Below are positions 23,601 to 34,385 of a DNA stretch of 64,000 nucleotides, one piece after another. How positions within the stretch are numbered: position 1 is the stretch's first letter; each line of letters opens with the position of its first letter. Both the position numbers and the translations under genes were made by a program. Under the pieces are notes generated by a model that ran no database searches, had not been told where the DNA came from, and saw only the letters and a program-made list of their open reading frames with translations. This DNA comes from Morella rubra (Eukaryota; Streptophyta; Magnoliopsida; Fagales; Myricaceae), in assembly GCA_003952965.2 (NCBI GenBank), contig CM025851.1:15861643-15925642 (forward strand). The letters are read 5' to 3'.

Positions 23601-25586
23601 ACGTTTTCTTTTCTTTTTTCTTTATTTTGCTATCAAATGGGACACTATTCCTGGTGATGACATATTTAATCTTCCTAAGAGTATTTCTTTTATTTTAGTT
23701 CTTGACAGATTTCTCCTTGCCTCACTTTCTGAGTAGTGATGTTTATGTATTTTGCAGCCACATGCTCCGGATAATAGGGCTCTAGCAAGAGAATGCAAAG
23801 ATGTGAAAATTGACAGACCATATATCGGATCTTGTACTGGGGGAAAAATAGAGGATTTTATGGCAGCAGCCAAAGTGTTCCCAGCTTCAGTAAGAAGCCA
23901 TATAACTTACATACGGACCATTGGACAGCTTTTTTGTTGCTTATTGATGGCATTGGTTAAAACCTAAAGATGATGTTCTTTCTTAATTCCTTCTTTTTAT
24001 CCTCAATTTTCTGTTGCTTAATGGTGGCTGATTTGCTTGGTCTTTATCTTTTATTTAGAATCCTGAGAAAAATCTGTAATCATCTGCCTTACAATGGCAA
24101 ACTATATAATTCATGAGCATCGGGGTTATTTTTAGCTTACAGAACCCGTCTTAAATATTTCTGTATATTCAATATGCCTTGTATATTTTGTCCTGGTATA
24201 CTATTTTGTTCGGCATTTCATCATTGTTTATTTTATTGAGCAATGAAATTGAGATTTTGGTATGAGATTGCACTTTGCACATTTTTAGGAGTTAGAGTGG
24301 GGGTGTTTTCATTGTAATGATGCTCCTCTTTAGAGCTTCTTAATTCAGTTTAACTTATTTGTTTTCCCAATGCCACTCTTGTGGCTTGTTAATATTTTCT
24401 TTCCCCTTATTTTGGGGATTGAGTGAAAAAGATGTTAATTGCTTTTATCCTGCAGGGGAAAAAGGTCAAGGTTCTCACATTCCTTGTCCCTGCAACCCAA
24501 AAGGTTTGTAATTCTATATTGCAGCTTAGATACATAGAATAGAGCCACAGGAAGAGTTTTTTTATCATTGAAATGTTGAGTACTTATAGCACAAATTTTG
24601 TAGGTTTGGATGGACGTTTATGGTCTCCAAGTACCAGGATCTGGTGGCAAGACTTGCTCCCAGATATTCGAAGAAGCTGGATGTGACACACCTGCAAATC
24701 CTACTTTTGGTGCTTGTATGGGTGGCCCTAAAGACACTTATGCACGCATAAATGAACCTATGGCAAGTTATCCTTTCCTTCTCTTGTACCTTTCAAAAAG
24801 CACGATTGGTTGTTCAGCATAAACTAGCCTTTTGTTCGATTGTTCAAAGAATTCCTAATTTCCAGCTAAAATCATTTGGGGAAATTAAGAGACTACTTGA
24901 AGTGGAATTAATAACTCACCTATGCCCAGTCCTAATGGTCATTGCCTCCACCGTTCTTGAAAGATATCCGGATGGGATTCTGGAATGCATTACATGTTTC
25001 ATGAGGGTTGTTAATGCCTTTAAAGATTACAGCACTCTTAAGAGTTTTCTTTCAATCTTTTCTTTGCATTGATAAGATCTAGACCGTGTTTAGCAGCAAG
25101 ATCATCGTATGATGGAAATGTCATCTTTTCTGGCGGCTGAAATGTTAGGTTGGATTGGAATTCTCTGGAGTCAGACATGTTTGGTAATCCAGTACAAAAG
25201 ATGTGAGGGATGCTGACTTGAAATACTGTTTTAAAATGGCATTGGGGTGAGATGGCTTTTGTGGTGGTTTACACCAACAGACTGGAAGATGGAAGACTAG
25301 ATTTTTCAACGTCTTTATCGTAGTATAGAGTATTGTAACATAATTATCTATTGTGACGACCCCATCATGTTTTACTTAGATTGCTGATGTTTAATGACAA
25401 CTATAATAATTTATGTGGATTTCATATAAGGGATGGTCTTTGCAGGTCTGTGTGTCTACAACAAACAGGAACTTTCCAGGCCGAATGGGGCACAGAGAAG
25501 GCCAGATTTATCTTGCTTCCCCATATACTGCAGCAGCATCTGCTCTGACTGGCTATGTCACTGACCCGAGGGATTTCATGCGGTAG

Positions 25587-27486
25587 GATATGAATTATCA
25601 CAATTTTGCCCGCAGCATATGGCATATGGTTACTTTGTACCTGTACACCGTAGGTCAAATGCAGAGCTTACAAGTTGTTGTATATGTTATGATTATGAGG
25701 GACTCGGAACTAAATATTAAGCTTTAAGTATGTTATGACCTGCCTACGCGTTGGTCGTTGTAATAAAAATAAGAACCAGGGAAGGGGTGAATGGCATTGG
25801 CTTTGTGGAGACTCGTCATTGTGAGTTATTTGGTCTACAACTTTCTAGTTCTCTCCTCTCTCTTCTTTTTGTTTTCCGTGGATATATTTTCTTTCTCAAT
25901 TAAGGGGTCCCTGTGCCTGCCATACAAACAACGTAAAAGCTTTCCAGCTGTTGAGGTTATATTTGTGAGGTCTCGATGAGAATTATGATTGTACTTTAAC
26001 TAGTGGGTGGTTCGGTAACTCCAATGCCAGATCGGGAAAAAGTTAAAAAAAGCATACAAAATGAGGCAGCTTAAGGTAAAAGTTTGTACAGGAGAAGTCT
26101 TTGGATTTCTTTTACTAGAAATGAAATGGAAGCCAGCAAGAAAGCATGGAAAACAGATGAAAGAAAAGCTGAAAAGAGCCTCGCATGGGTCCTTCAAATA
26201 ATGAAGAACTTGGGTACCCAGTAGAATACAGTTGTCTCCTAATCTATTAAAAGAAGTGTTTTTTTTTTTAGTAATTAAAAGAAGGTAATTATTAAAGAAA
26301 AAGTACCACTATCAAAGTCATCAATAGGTGGTATTCCCCAGACAAAATTGATATGATTGCATAATCTTAAATAGAAAATACTCACATTTCTTCCCTTCAA
26401 CAAAATGATGGCCGAGCCCTTCTCCAAAAACGAAAGAGGAAAAAGAAGAAAGAAAGTGAAAATAGAAAGAAAATTTTGGAAGAAAATAAAGAAAAGGAAT
26501 GGAAGAAGAACCTATGGAATTTTATTTTATTTTTTAAGTAAAAATATTGAAAGAGAGAAAAAGATAGAAGACTTGGACGTGATTATAGGAACTTTCACCT
26601 ATTGGAAAATGTCTGGATTGAATTATAATTACCTACTCTGATAAAGGAGGCGTCACTGCAATCTCACAAAAATGTAATTGATTTTGAAGGCAAGAGTTCT
26701 ATCTATAAACTTCCTGCCTACATCGATTCTTAAGTGTCTCTATTTTCAGATCTCCAAATCCATCAGGCTACCACTCTCTTGTGATCCATGGAAGTCTTCT
26801 GCTACTTAAGTAAAAACTTCACAAAGTTTTACCATCAGAAGTTATCGTATTAGAGATAGGTCTCAAAACTCTGAATCCGGGGAATAGATTAATTACTTCC
26901 CATGTTTCCTTTTCATTCCCAGACAGCGAATGAAACTTTGTCGGTTGGTGGTCGACTATTAATTTCTTCAATACAGAGAGAGAGAGAGAGAGAATCCTAA
27001 GACGTCCTTTGCAACGAGCAAGAAAGAAACCAGGTGAAATGTGCGGACATGTCTGAAAATGTTTTTTTAAAAAAATTGGACGCGATGTGAAAATTTAGGA
27101 TATTAGAGTTCTACCAGAAATTAGAGTTTCACTAAAGTTTATGTTTGGTAGATGTCAAAAAAATTTAAAAATCTTATTGAGAGTTGGAAAAAAAGTGAAA
27201 GTGAGGAGAGAAATAATTTTATTAAAGTTTTTATATTCATTTTGATGGTGCTAAAGGTTTCACCAATCAGACAACTATTACCGTATGCTACATGAAAGGT
27301 TTAGCATAATTTTACGAGGTTGATTCAGCAAAAAGAACTAAAGAAATCAAATTGTGTCAACCCAGAAACAAATGAACACCTAGAAAACACGACAAACCAA
27401 CACAACCACGAAATTTAAAAAAATCAAAACAACTCAAGTATTTCCCTAACAAAAAAGCAAAATAGGTTAGGTGATATAATTTCAAG
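25587..27486. other. Spacer after IIL1
   Basis: Contains the presumed IIL1 3' UTR just after 25586. Beyond that it is AT-rich DNA with an A-rich purine stretch near 26400-26600 and a GA microsatellite near 26972-26993. I saw no gene. Confidence 0.4.
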
Positions 27487-30400
27487 TTTTTTTTTTTTCC
27501 TGAAAATTCTCTTTATTCAACTCAAAACAAAGCAAGGAAAAAGAAATCAGGGTGGATCAATCCCTGCATAAACCCAAACCAAGTGCGGGTAGTGCTCATG
27601 AATATCGAGATGGCCTCCTAACTCAAGTTTAGAGGCAGCCCAACGAGCAAGATGGTGCGCCTCCACATTAGCACCTCTTTTAACAAAACTAAACGTACAA
27701 GAATTAAACCAAGAGACACATTCAAAAGCCTCTTCAACTCTTCCAAAAATCCTCCAGTCATTCCGCACTGGGTATTTGCGAAAGGCATCAATAGCAAGAA
27801 ATGAATCCCCTTCAATGATAACATCCTGAAAACCATAAACCCGTGCCTCTTGAATACCCATCACAGCAGCAGAAACTTCCCCTTCCAAGGGACCAGCCAC
27901 AGAAAATTTCTGCACTTTAGCCCCCACCACTCGACCCAAATGATTCCTAAATACAACAGCACCCAAAGCAAATTTCGGTCTCATTGCTACATCAAAATTA
28001 ACCTTTATCTTCACATATAAAGGTGGTTTCCATCGTGCAAGCTCCATCATCTCATCTCTTCGAGCCCAAGCTGCAACATGTTCCCTTGTAGATCTTCTAA
28101 TCCTGAACATCAACGCAGTAATGTCCAAAGTAGCGGCATGATGAACCACCTGATTTCTAGACCACTATAAATGATCCCAAACATTCAAAGCAAAAATCTG
28201 AAAATACTGAAAATCATGTGCAGACAATTCAGGCATACGAGATGGGTCAATAATAGTCAATAGCCAAGAGGACAAAGGCTCATTAGTAAAAACACTAATA
28301 TCCAAAGCCCACGGTGAAGATTGCCAAAGAATCCTACTAACACAACAATCAATTAGCATATGTTTTGTAGTCTCCACCTCTTCCCCACACAACACACAAT
28401 AAGCCTCATCCACATCTACAGTACACCCCATTCTATGCATTACATTGCCCTTTGTACTAACAGCATCCCACAACAATTTCCACAAAGCCAATTTAAATCT
28501 TTCATGCACTTGCATCCTCCATAATTTCTTCCACCACCCAACCTCCACAGGAGAAGTAGGAAAATTTTTAACTTTCATCAATTCCCAATACATTGTCTTT
28601 ACCGAAAAACATCCAAATTTATTTGGAATCCACATCAATTCATCCTTTCAATTAGAACTCCCGAGGTGGATTTGCAAAATAGCTTCAGCCTGCCTTTGAT
28701 CAAATAATCTCCAAACTAGTGATCTATCCCACTGACCCAAATCAGAATCAATAAGATCAGCTACAACATAAACCAACAACTTAGCATCCAAATTACTAGA
28801 AGAAGGTTTAAAACCTTGAATTGTTGGAAGCCATGGATCATCCCAAACCGAGATATCTCTCCCATTTCCCACAACAAAACACATCCCCACATTGATTAAA
28901 TCTTTCCATTTAATAATGCTCTGCCATACCCAAGAATTTTTCGGTCCCCCCACAGCCTCCCTCAACGCAATATGATTCAAATATTTGCTCTTTAACAAAC
29001 TGACCCAAAGACAATCAAGATTTGTTAAAATTTCCACACAAGCTTAGAAATTAAAACCCTATTGAGATCAGTCATACCCCGAATACCCAATCCAACCAAA
29101 GATTTTGGAACACAGATAGAGTCCCAAGATTTTAAAGATAAATTTCTGGTTTTCTCAGGTTTGAAACCCCACCAAAAATTTTTAAAGCCCCTATCCACTT
29201 CAACACACCATCTTTGGGGAAAAGTAACAAAACCCATAGAATATGCAGGTAAAGCAAATGCAACACTCCTCAACATAGTGGCCCTCCCTGCTTGAGAAAG
29301 GAGCCGAGCTTTCCAACCACCAATCTTGGCAAAAATACGCTCTTTCAGATCAGCCAAAGCTTTATACTTAGAACGTGGAAAAATTAAAGGCATCCCCAAA
29401 TGCTTTGCCATAACCGGCATCCTTTTCAGACCGAGTAACTAACTAATGGGCATAGCTGAAGGTCTAGAAAATTTTTACTAAAATAAATAGAAGATTTACT
29501 TCTATTAATTTTTTGCCCAGACCACCCCATATACACCTCAAGGCATTTATCAATAGCCAAAGCATTCCTCACATTTGCTTTGGCAAATAACAGCAAATCA
29601 TCCGCAGAAAGGAGGTGGGAAATAACCGGAGCATTTCTTCCCACTTTAATACCCGTAATATTTCCAGCAGCCTCTTCTTTTAATAACAACAGAGATAAAA
29701 TTTCAGTGCACAAAAGAAATAAGAGCGGAGAGAGTGGGTCACCTTGACGAAGACTACGAGTAGGTGAAAACCTCCCAAATGAACTACCATTCAACATAAC
29801 TGAGAATTGTGAAGAAGACACATTGCTGAATCCAATTAATCCACACCGGATGAAACCCAAAATTTCTCATGACGACAAGAAGAAATTGCCATTCCACCCG
29901 ATCATATGCCTTTTCCAAATCAGCCTTCACCGCCATCCATCATCCCCTACCCCTTTTATGGTTTATACTATTAAACACTTCAGCCGCCACAATATAATTG
30001 TCCTAAATCAACCTTCCCGGCAGAAAAGCTAACTGATAGGGAGAAATAAGCTTCGGCAACACCTTCTTAAGCCGCTCCGTTAAAATTTTAGAAATAAGCT
30101 TGTTAATCACATTACATAGGTCTATACTGACTAACCATAGAGGGGTTGTCGACCTTAGGGATCCAGACTAAATTTGTAAAGTTCAATTCAGGCAAAAGAC
30201 GACCCTCCACAAAGAAATCCTACACCGTAGCAATTACATCATCCCCAACTATCTCCCAATATTGCCTGAAAAAAATACAGTCAGCCCATCAGGACTCGGC
30301 GCCTTATCCGGATGCATTGTTTTTAAAGTTTCCCAAATTTCCTCCCTATCCGGAATACGAATCAGCTCCTCATTCTCTTCCATCGTTATCATAGACTCCA

Positions 30401-30535
30401 CGAGATCATCCAAATTTGATGGAATAATAGGTCTGCCTGAAGTATACAATCCAGAGAAAAAGGAGATCAATTCTTGGCCTATATTCTGTCTTCCAGAAAT
30501 CCAGCCACAAGCTGGATCCTTCAGTTCCACAACAC
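27487..30535 (-). mobile_element. LINE B: L1-type element with RNase H domain, 5'-truncated
   Basis: Minus-strand element ending in an A-tail (T-run 27487-27498). Read 5' to 3' it has: the start of RT near 30530-30260 (ISFFSGLY, PDKAPSPDG); RT palm at about 29860-29425 (TRSLRQGDPLSPLLF, SADDLLLFA); the RT thumb region near 29400-29040; zf-RVT at about 28638-28165 (CVLCGEEVETTKHMLIDC); and an RNase H domain at about 28149-27547 (VNFDVAMRP, EGEVSAAVMGIQEA, IIEGDS). The frame changes several times, for example near 30250-29860, 29425 and 28640-28150, so it is dead. Its 5' end is cut abruptly at the junction with LINE A DNA at 30536. It belongs to a different family from LINE A, which lacks RNase H. 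Confidence 0.88.
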
Positions 30536-33500
30536 GTGCTCTTGATTTTTGTCTCCAATGAAACTCCTCCAACTCAATCAAATGATTCAACTCCCCTCCA
30601 CCACCAACTTCCGCTCCTTGCTATTATCATCCAAAATTTCCCCTTTATCCAAACAATCAAGGGAATTCAATTCTCGGAGTAAAGTGGTTTTCCTAAATGA
30701 AATATCCCCAAATAGCTCCTGATTCCACACCTTGAGATCTTTTTTCAAAACCTTCAGCTTTGAATCTATCACGAAACTGGAAGTTCCTGAAAAATCATAC
30801 GAGGCCCACCACTCTTTCACTCGGTCCACAAAGCCATCGTCCTTAAGCCACATATTCTCAAATCGGAATGGCTTCTTCCTTCCGCCAAATCTACCATTCT
30901 CCAACATGATCGGGAAATGATCCGACAGAACCATCTACCCAATACACTTACATTTTCTTTGTGTTTTACAATTCTCTTGTCTAAAAAAGTATTTTCTTGC
31001 TTCATTACATGCAAATTCCAAATATTGGGTAAAACAGATAACCAGAGTTCCTTGTACACACACAAAAGCATTCTCCTCACGCACAATACATGATATCCCA
31101 AATGATAAGGTTGTACTCAAGTACGAGCAATTTCATATACTGCATAAAAAGAGATGATCCGATTTCTTGTATCACATCAAAGGCCTTTATATTGCATACG
31201 ACAGGATATGCCATGTGACAATGCTGTACCTTCTCCACATCAACTCCAAAAACAATAGACACAAAAGATGGAAGAATTATTCTTCAAGTGTCAGTATTCC
31301 AAATTGAAGAATCTTTGAAAACATTCAGAGCAAGAGCACATCTTATAGACAAACGGTAACTTTTCGGGAAAATAACTATCAAACGTGACAGTATAATGTC
31401 AATCACATCACACGCGCTAGTTCCTTTTACTAATGCTCCATTAAATTCACCACTCCAAGATGAGCATAATGCAGCACCAGACTATCCAGAATTAACCAAT
31501 CACCCATGATAGAGTTCTCAAATGCATGAATAAATTAATTACCAAGAAAACAACCTAAAAGTACCAGGATTACTATAAGATGCAGCTTGATGACAATCAA
31601 CTCATGGGTAGAAATGCCTTCAATTCTAACTAGCCTTTATCCTTAAATCCAGGTTTCCACACGTTCCCCTACTCCTAGAAACATGATAGCACAGATTATC
31701 TTAACTTGCCCAACAAATTCCTAGAAGCTGTGAGAACATATTACTACAGCTACCCATATGACCAGATTAGCTTCTACCAAGAAACTCCAATTAGCATCGT
31801 TCTAGCTAGGACCTCCCTCCTCCCTCCCTACCTTCCTCTCTATGTGTGTGTGTGTGTGTGTGAGTCTGTTCAAGGAGTGCCTATTGGGGATGCGGTATCT
31901 CAAGTTTTACACTAACAATTAAACATGTTCTATTCATCACATTGTAGAGGACATTGGAGTACACCAATCGCCTATCCTTCAGCTTCCAACAAAAGCAATA
32001 AGAGCTTCACCCATTTCCCCTACCCAACAAAACGGCCTCAGTCTTTTCTTATCTATCAATCGGTTGATCCTTTAAAAGAACTCCATTCTAACTATTCCTC
32101 ATGAGCCTCATACAATCTCCCCAGTCTTTTAGACTTCAAAGCATGGGGGAAAAGTCACCACCCACGTTTTCCTCAATGGTATTGTAATTTTTCCATTTCT
32201 CACAATTAATTACTTCAAGGAATAGGTCTCTCTGCAAATAGGTTCGAATGAATCTCTTCTAAACACTAACATTCCTGTGGTACCCATAGTTTCAATTAAA
32301 CATCTATATATGGCTGCATCATATTGAATCACATGAAACAATAAACAACACGGATACATCTTTCAGATCTCAGAACTAAAAGTACAGTACAACTCAACAA
32401 CTGACAATAGACCTCCGCAGATCCGCAGAGAAGTTAGACAATAAAGCCACAATACTCAGAACTAAGTAAATAGCTCATACTGCTTAGGAAAAAAAAAAAG
32501 ACAAAAAGCTCATACTAGCATTGGGCTAAAAAACATTACCCCATTCCAGAATAGCCTCGGTTCTCAAGCATAATTTTAGAAGCTAAAAAATAGAAGAGCA
32601 AGCAATGAGTACAAAGGTGCAAAAGTTACATACTGAAGTAGAAATTGTCTTTTTCCCATCAGTGGCACGGATATGGCACCTAGACTCAATTGCTTCACCA
32701 GAAGTGGCCATTTTATTCTTCTGCACCTTAGACTTCAAGGATGCTACAACATGACAGGAATGAAAAGCATTGATTAAACAACAACCCAAGAATTCATCAA
32801 CCCATCTAAAAGGAAATGGATTGCAGAAGAAAAAAGATCCGCACATACATCGTTTAAGAGTAACCCAAACAGAACCCTTCTCGGTACTGCGCTCAAACAT
32901 GCTAGTGAGTTCATTTAGAAAAGGGTCTAGCTGTAGAAGTACCTGAACAAACAAAACCAACAACAACAACAAAAATGTAGCGAAACAAGGCCCAGTCACA
33001 AAACACAAAACAAAGCGTGCACAAATCAACCGCAAATAGAGAGAATCCAACAATACAAATAAAAATAAAAAACTTGGATTTAAGAAACCGAAGGAGAAGT
33101 TTCGCTATACTGAAACCCAACAAAAAAAATATTAAGGGGAGGGAGGAAAGATAATAACCATGATGAAGGTTGTGGTTGAGATGTAATCGCCCAGCAAAAC
33201 TTCTGTAGTCGCAACTCAAATACGAGCAGTCCCCGTCCCTCTCTCCTCTATTTCTCTGAGAATAGCAAAACCAAACAAAAAACAATAAAAACGTTTCTTT
33301 CTTCCTTTGTTTTCCTTCGTAGTTTCGTTCTATTTGGTGTCAAATTTTTTTCGTTGGCAACGGATCGGGCGATCCACGTACCCGAATCCAACCGAATCGT
33401 AATTAACCAGTAACTAAAGGATGATTATTCATTATTTATTTTTTTTCTAAGAAAAAAGGTCTGATGTTATCATCAGCCATGTACAAACCTAAGCACATGC

Positions 33501-33774
33501 ACGCTTAGAAAAAAAAAAAAAAACTAAGCACATGCATATGTTAGGACCATCCAAAGTAGAATGAAATTGTCAAGATTCAAACTTTCATCGAGACCTAACC
33601 CCTGAATTATAACCAGAGCCCATCACCAGTAAGACACCACCTCAGATGTTCCAAAGAATTATTGTTCAGTTTAAGTGAAATTGTCAAATTTCGAACTTGC
33701 ATCATAGAGCTAACCCCTGAATTCTAACCAGAGCCCATCATCAGTAAGCCACCACCTCCAATGGTCCAAAAGAT
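30536..33774. repeat. 3.2-kb direct repeat, copy 2
   Basis: Partner of 15288-18499. The left end jumps from LINE B sequence to the LINE A linker exactly at the shared word TGCTCTTGATTTTTG. The right end continues naturally into further 114-bp tandem repeat units. Small differences from copy 1 include a longer TG microsatellite (31844-31862 against 16579-16592) and an extra 15-20 bases near 30981. Confidence 0.92.
32634..33161 (-). pseudogene. SRP14 partial copy, exons 1-3 only
   Basis: The exon boundaries match the complete gene exactly: ATG at 33161-33159, exon 2 at 32942-32849 and exon 3 at 32743-32634, all with intact GT-AG signals and frame. One residue differs, RCHIRATDG for RCLIRATDG. 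The terminal exon, which carries the KDHQRFQASYATIL half of the SRP fold and the basic tail, does not exist on this side because the repeat ends in intron 3 and LINE B follows. It retains its own upstream region, so it may still be transcribed, but it cannot make a whole SRP14. Confidence 0.9.
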
Positions 33775-33905
33775 TATTGTTCAGTTGAAATGAAATTGTT
33801 AAGATTAAAACTTTCAAGAGAGACCTAACCCCTGAATTCTAACCAGAGCCCATCATCAATGAGCTACCACCTCGAATAGTCCAAAAGGTTATTATTCAGT
33901 TGAAA
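33561..33905. repeat. Three tandem units of 114-115 bp
   Basis: Units start at about 33561, 33675 and 33790. Each has TGAAATTGT, then ACCTAACCCCTGAATT, then CCAGAGCCCATCA, then GTCCAAAAG or a close variant, and TTATTCAGTT or a close variant. In copy 1 of the large repeat only the first unit and most of the second survive (18286-18499). Confidence 0.85.
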
Positions 33906-34385
33906 GGAAATAAGTGGCTGAAAAATTCTGAGCCCATGTCACATCTTACGGCAAAACTTTTTTTGTAGTTACAAGTTAAATGAGGCTTGCAATTTTAGTT
34001 TAGAAAAAAATAAATAGTGCTCGAAGAATTGGCTTAGGGAAATAATTTTTTTTCTTTTGGGGACAATACTAATCACTTGCTTCAGGAAGAATGGCTGCAT
34101 CCTAACAAACTTTAGGGCCATTGACTACATCTTCTATTTATTTTTTTCTTTTGGGTAAGCAACTACTGCTTCCATTTGTTTTGCATTATAATCAAGCTTT
34201 TCATCTTCTGGCCGAGTGATTCGTCTAGACTGATCATTTTACTAGAATTGCGACAAAAGCTGGTGCCGAGAGGCTGCTGCCGTAAACAATTATGGAACTG
34301 AAGGAGTTGACCACTTTTTAGTTTAAACACATTCAGTTTTTCGTACAACTTCCTTCTGAAATCTAATTGAAGGGATGTTGCAACT
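33906..34385. other. Spacer and 3' end of the minus-strand trigger-factor-like gene
   Basis: AT-rich, with no separate gene. The part nearest 34385 must contain the 3' UTR of the gene that ends at 34386. Confidence 0.4.

Larger units (their letters stand above)
18500..25586 (+). pseudogene. IIL1: 3-isopropylmalate dehydratase large subunit, 5'-truncated, active site altered
   Basis: The family isomerises 2- and 3-isopropylmalate (leucine and methionine-chain glucosinolate pathways) in plastids, with a [4Fe-4S] cluster. Exons read: end of exon 1 (18500-18579), 18677-18847, 20989-21141, 21231-21299, 21395-21511, 22007-22081, 22224-22301, 22406-22501, 22744-22793, 23508-23562, 23758-23889, 24456-24503, 24604-24762, 25446-25586. 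From ATG 18511 the frame is open for about 470 codons; the plant protein is about 509. The transit-peptide part of exon 1 is gone at a rearrangement breakpoint. The substrate-binding Asp-His of the family (PDHYIFT) reads PERYIFT near 21027. One cluster cysteine of PSCGAC reads PTFGAC near 24706. IGSCTGG is kept. The acceptor before 21231 reads GG instead of AG. Intron 13 has a GC donor, and intron 2 holds a hAT element. Probably inactive, though the frame is remarkably clean. Confidence 0.88.

Noticed and set aside
27547-28149. Host RNase H-like gene
   Set aside because: It is the C-terminal RNase H domain of LINE B, in line with the zf-RVT and RT regions upstream.
32634-33161. Second functional SRP14 gene
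   Set aside because: Exons 1-3 are intact, but the last exon is absent and LINE B follows, so only a truncated protein is possible.
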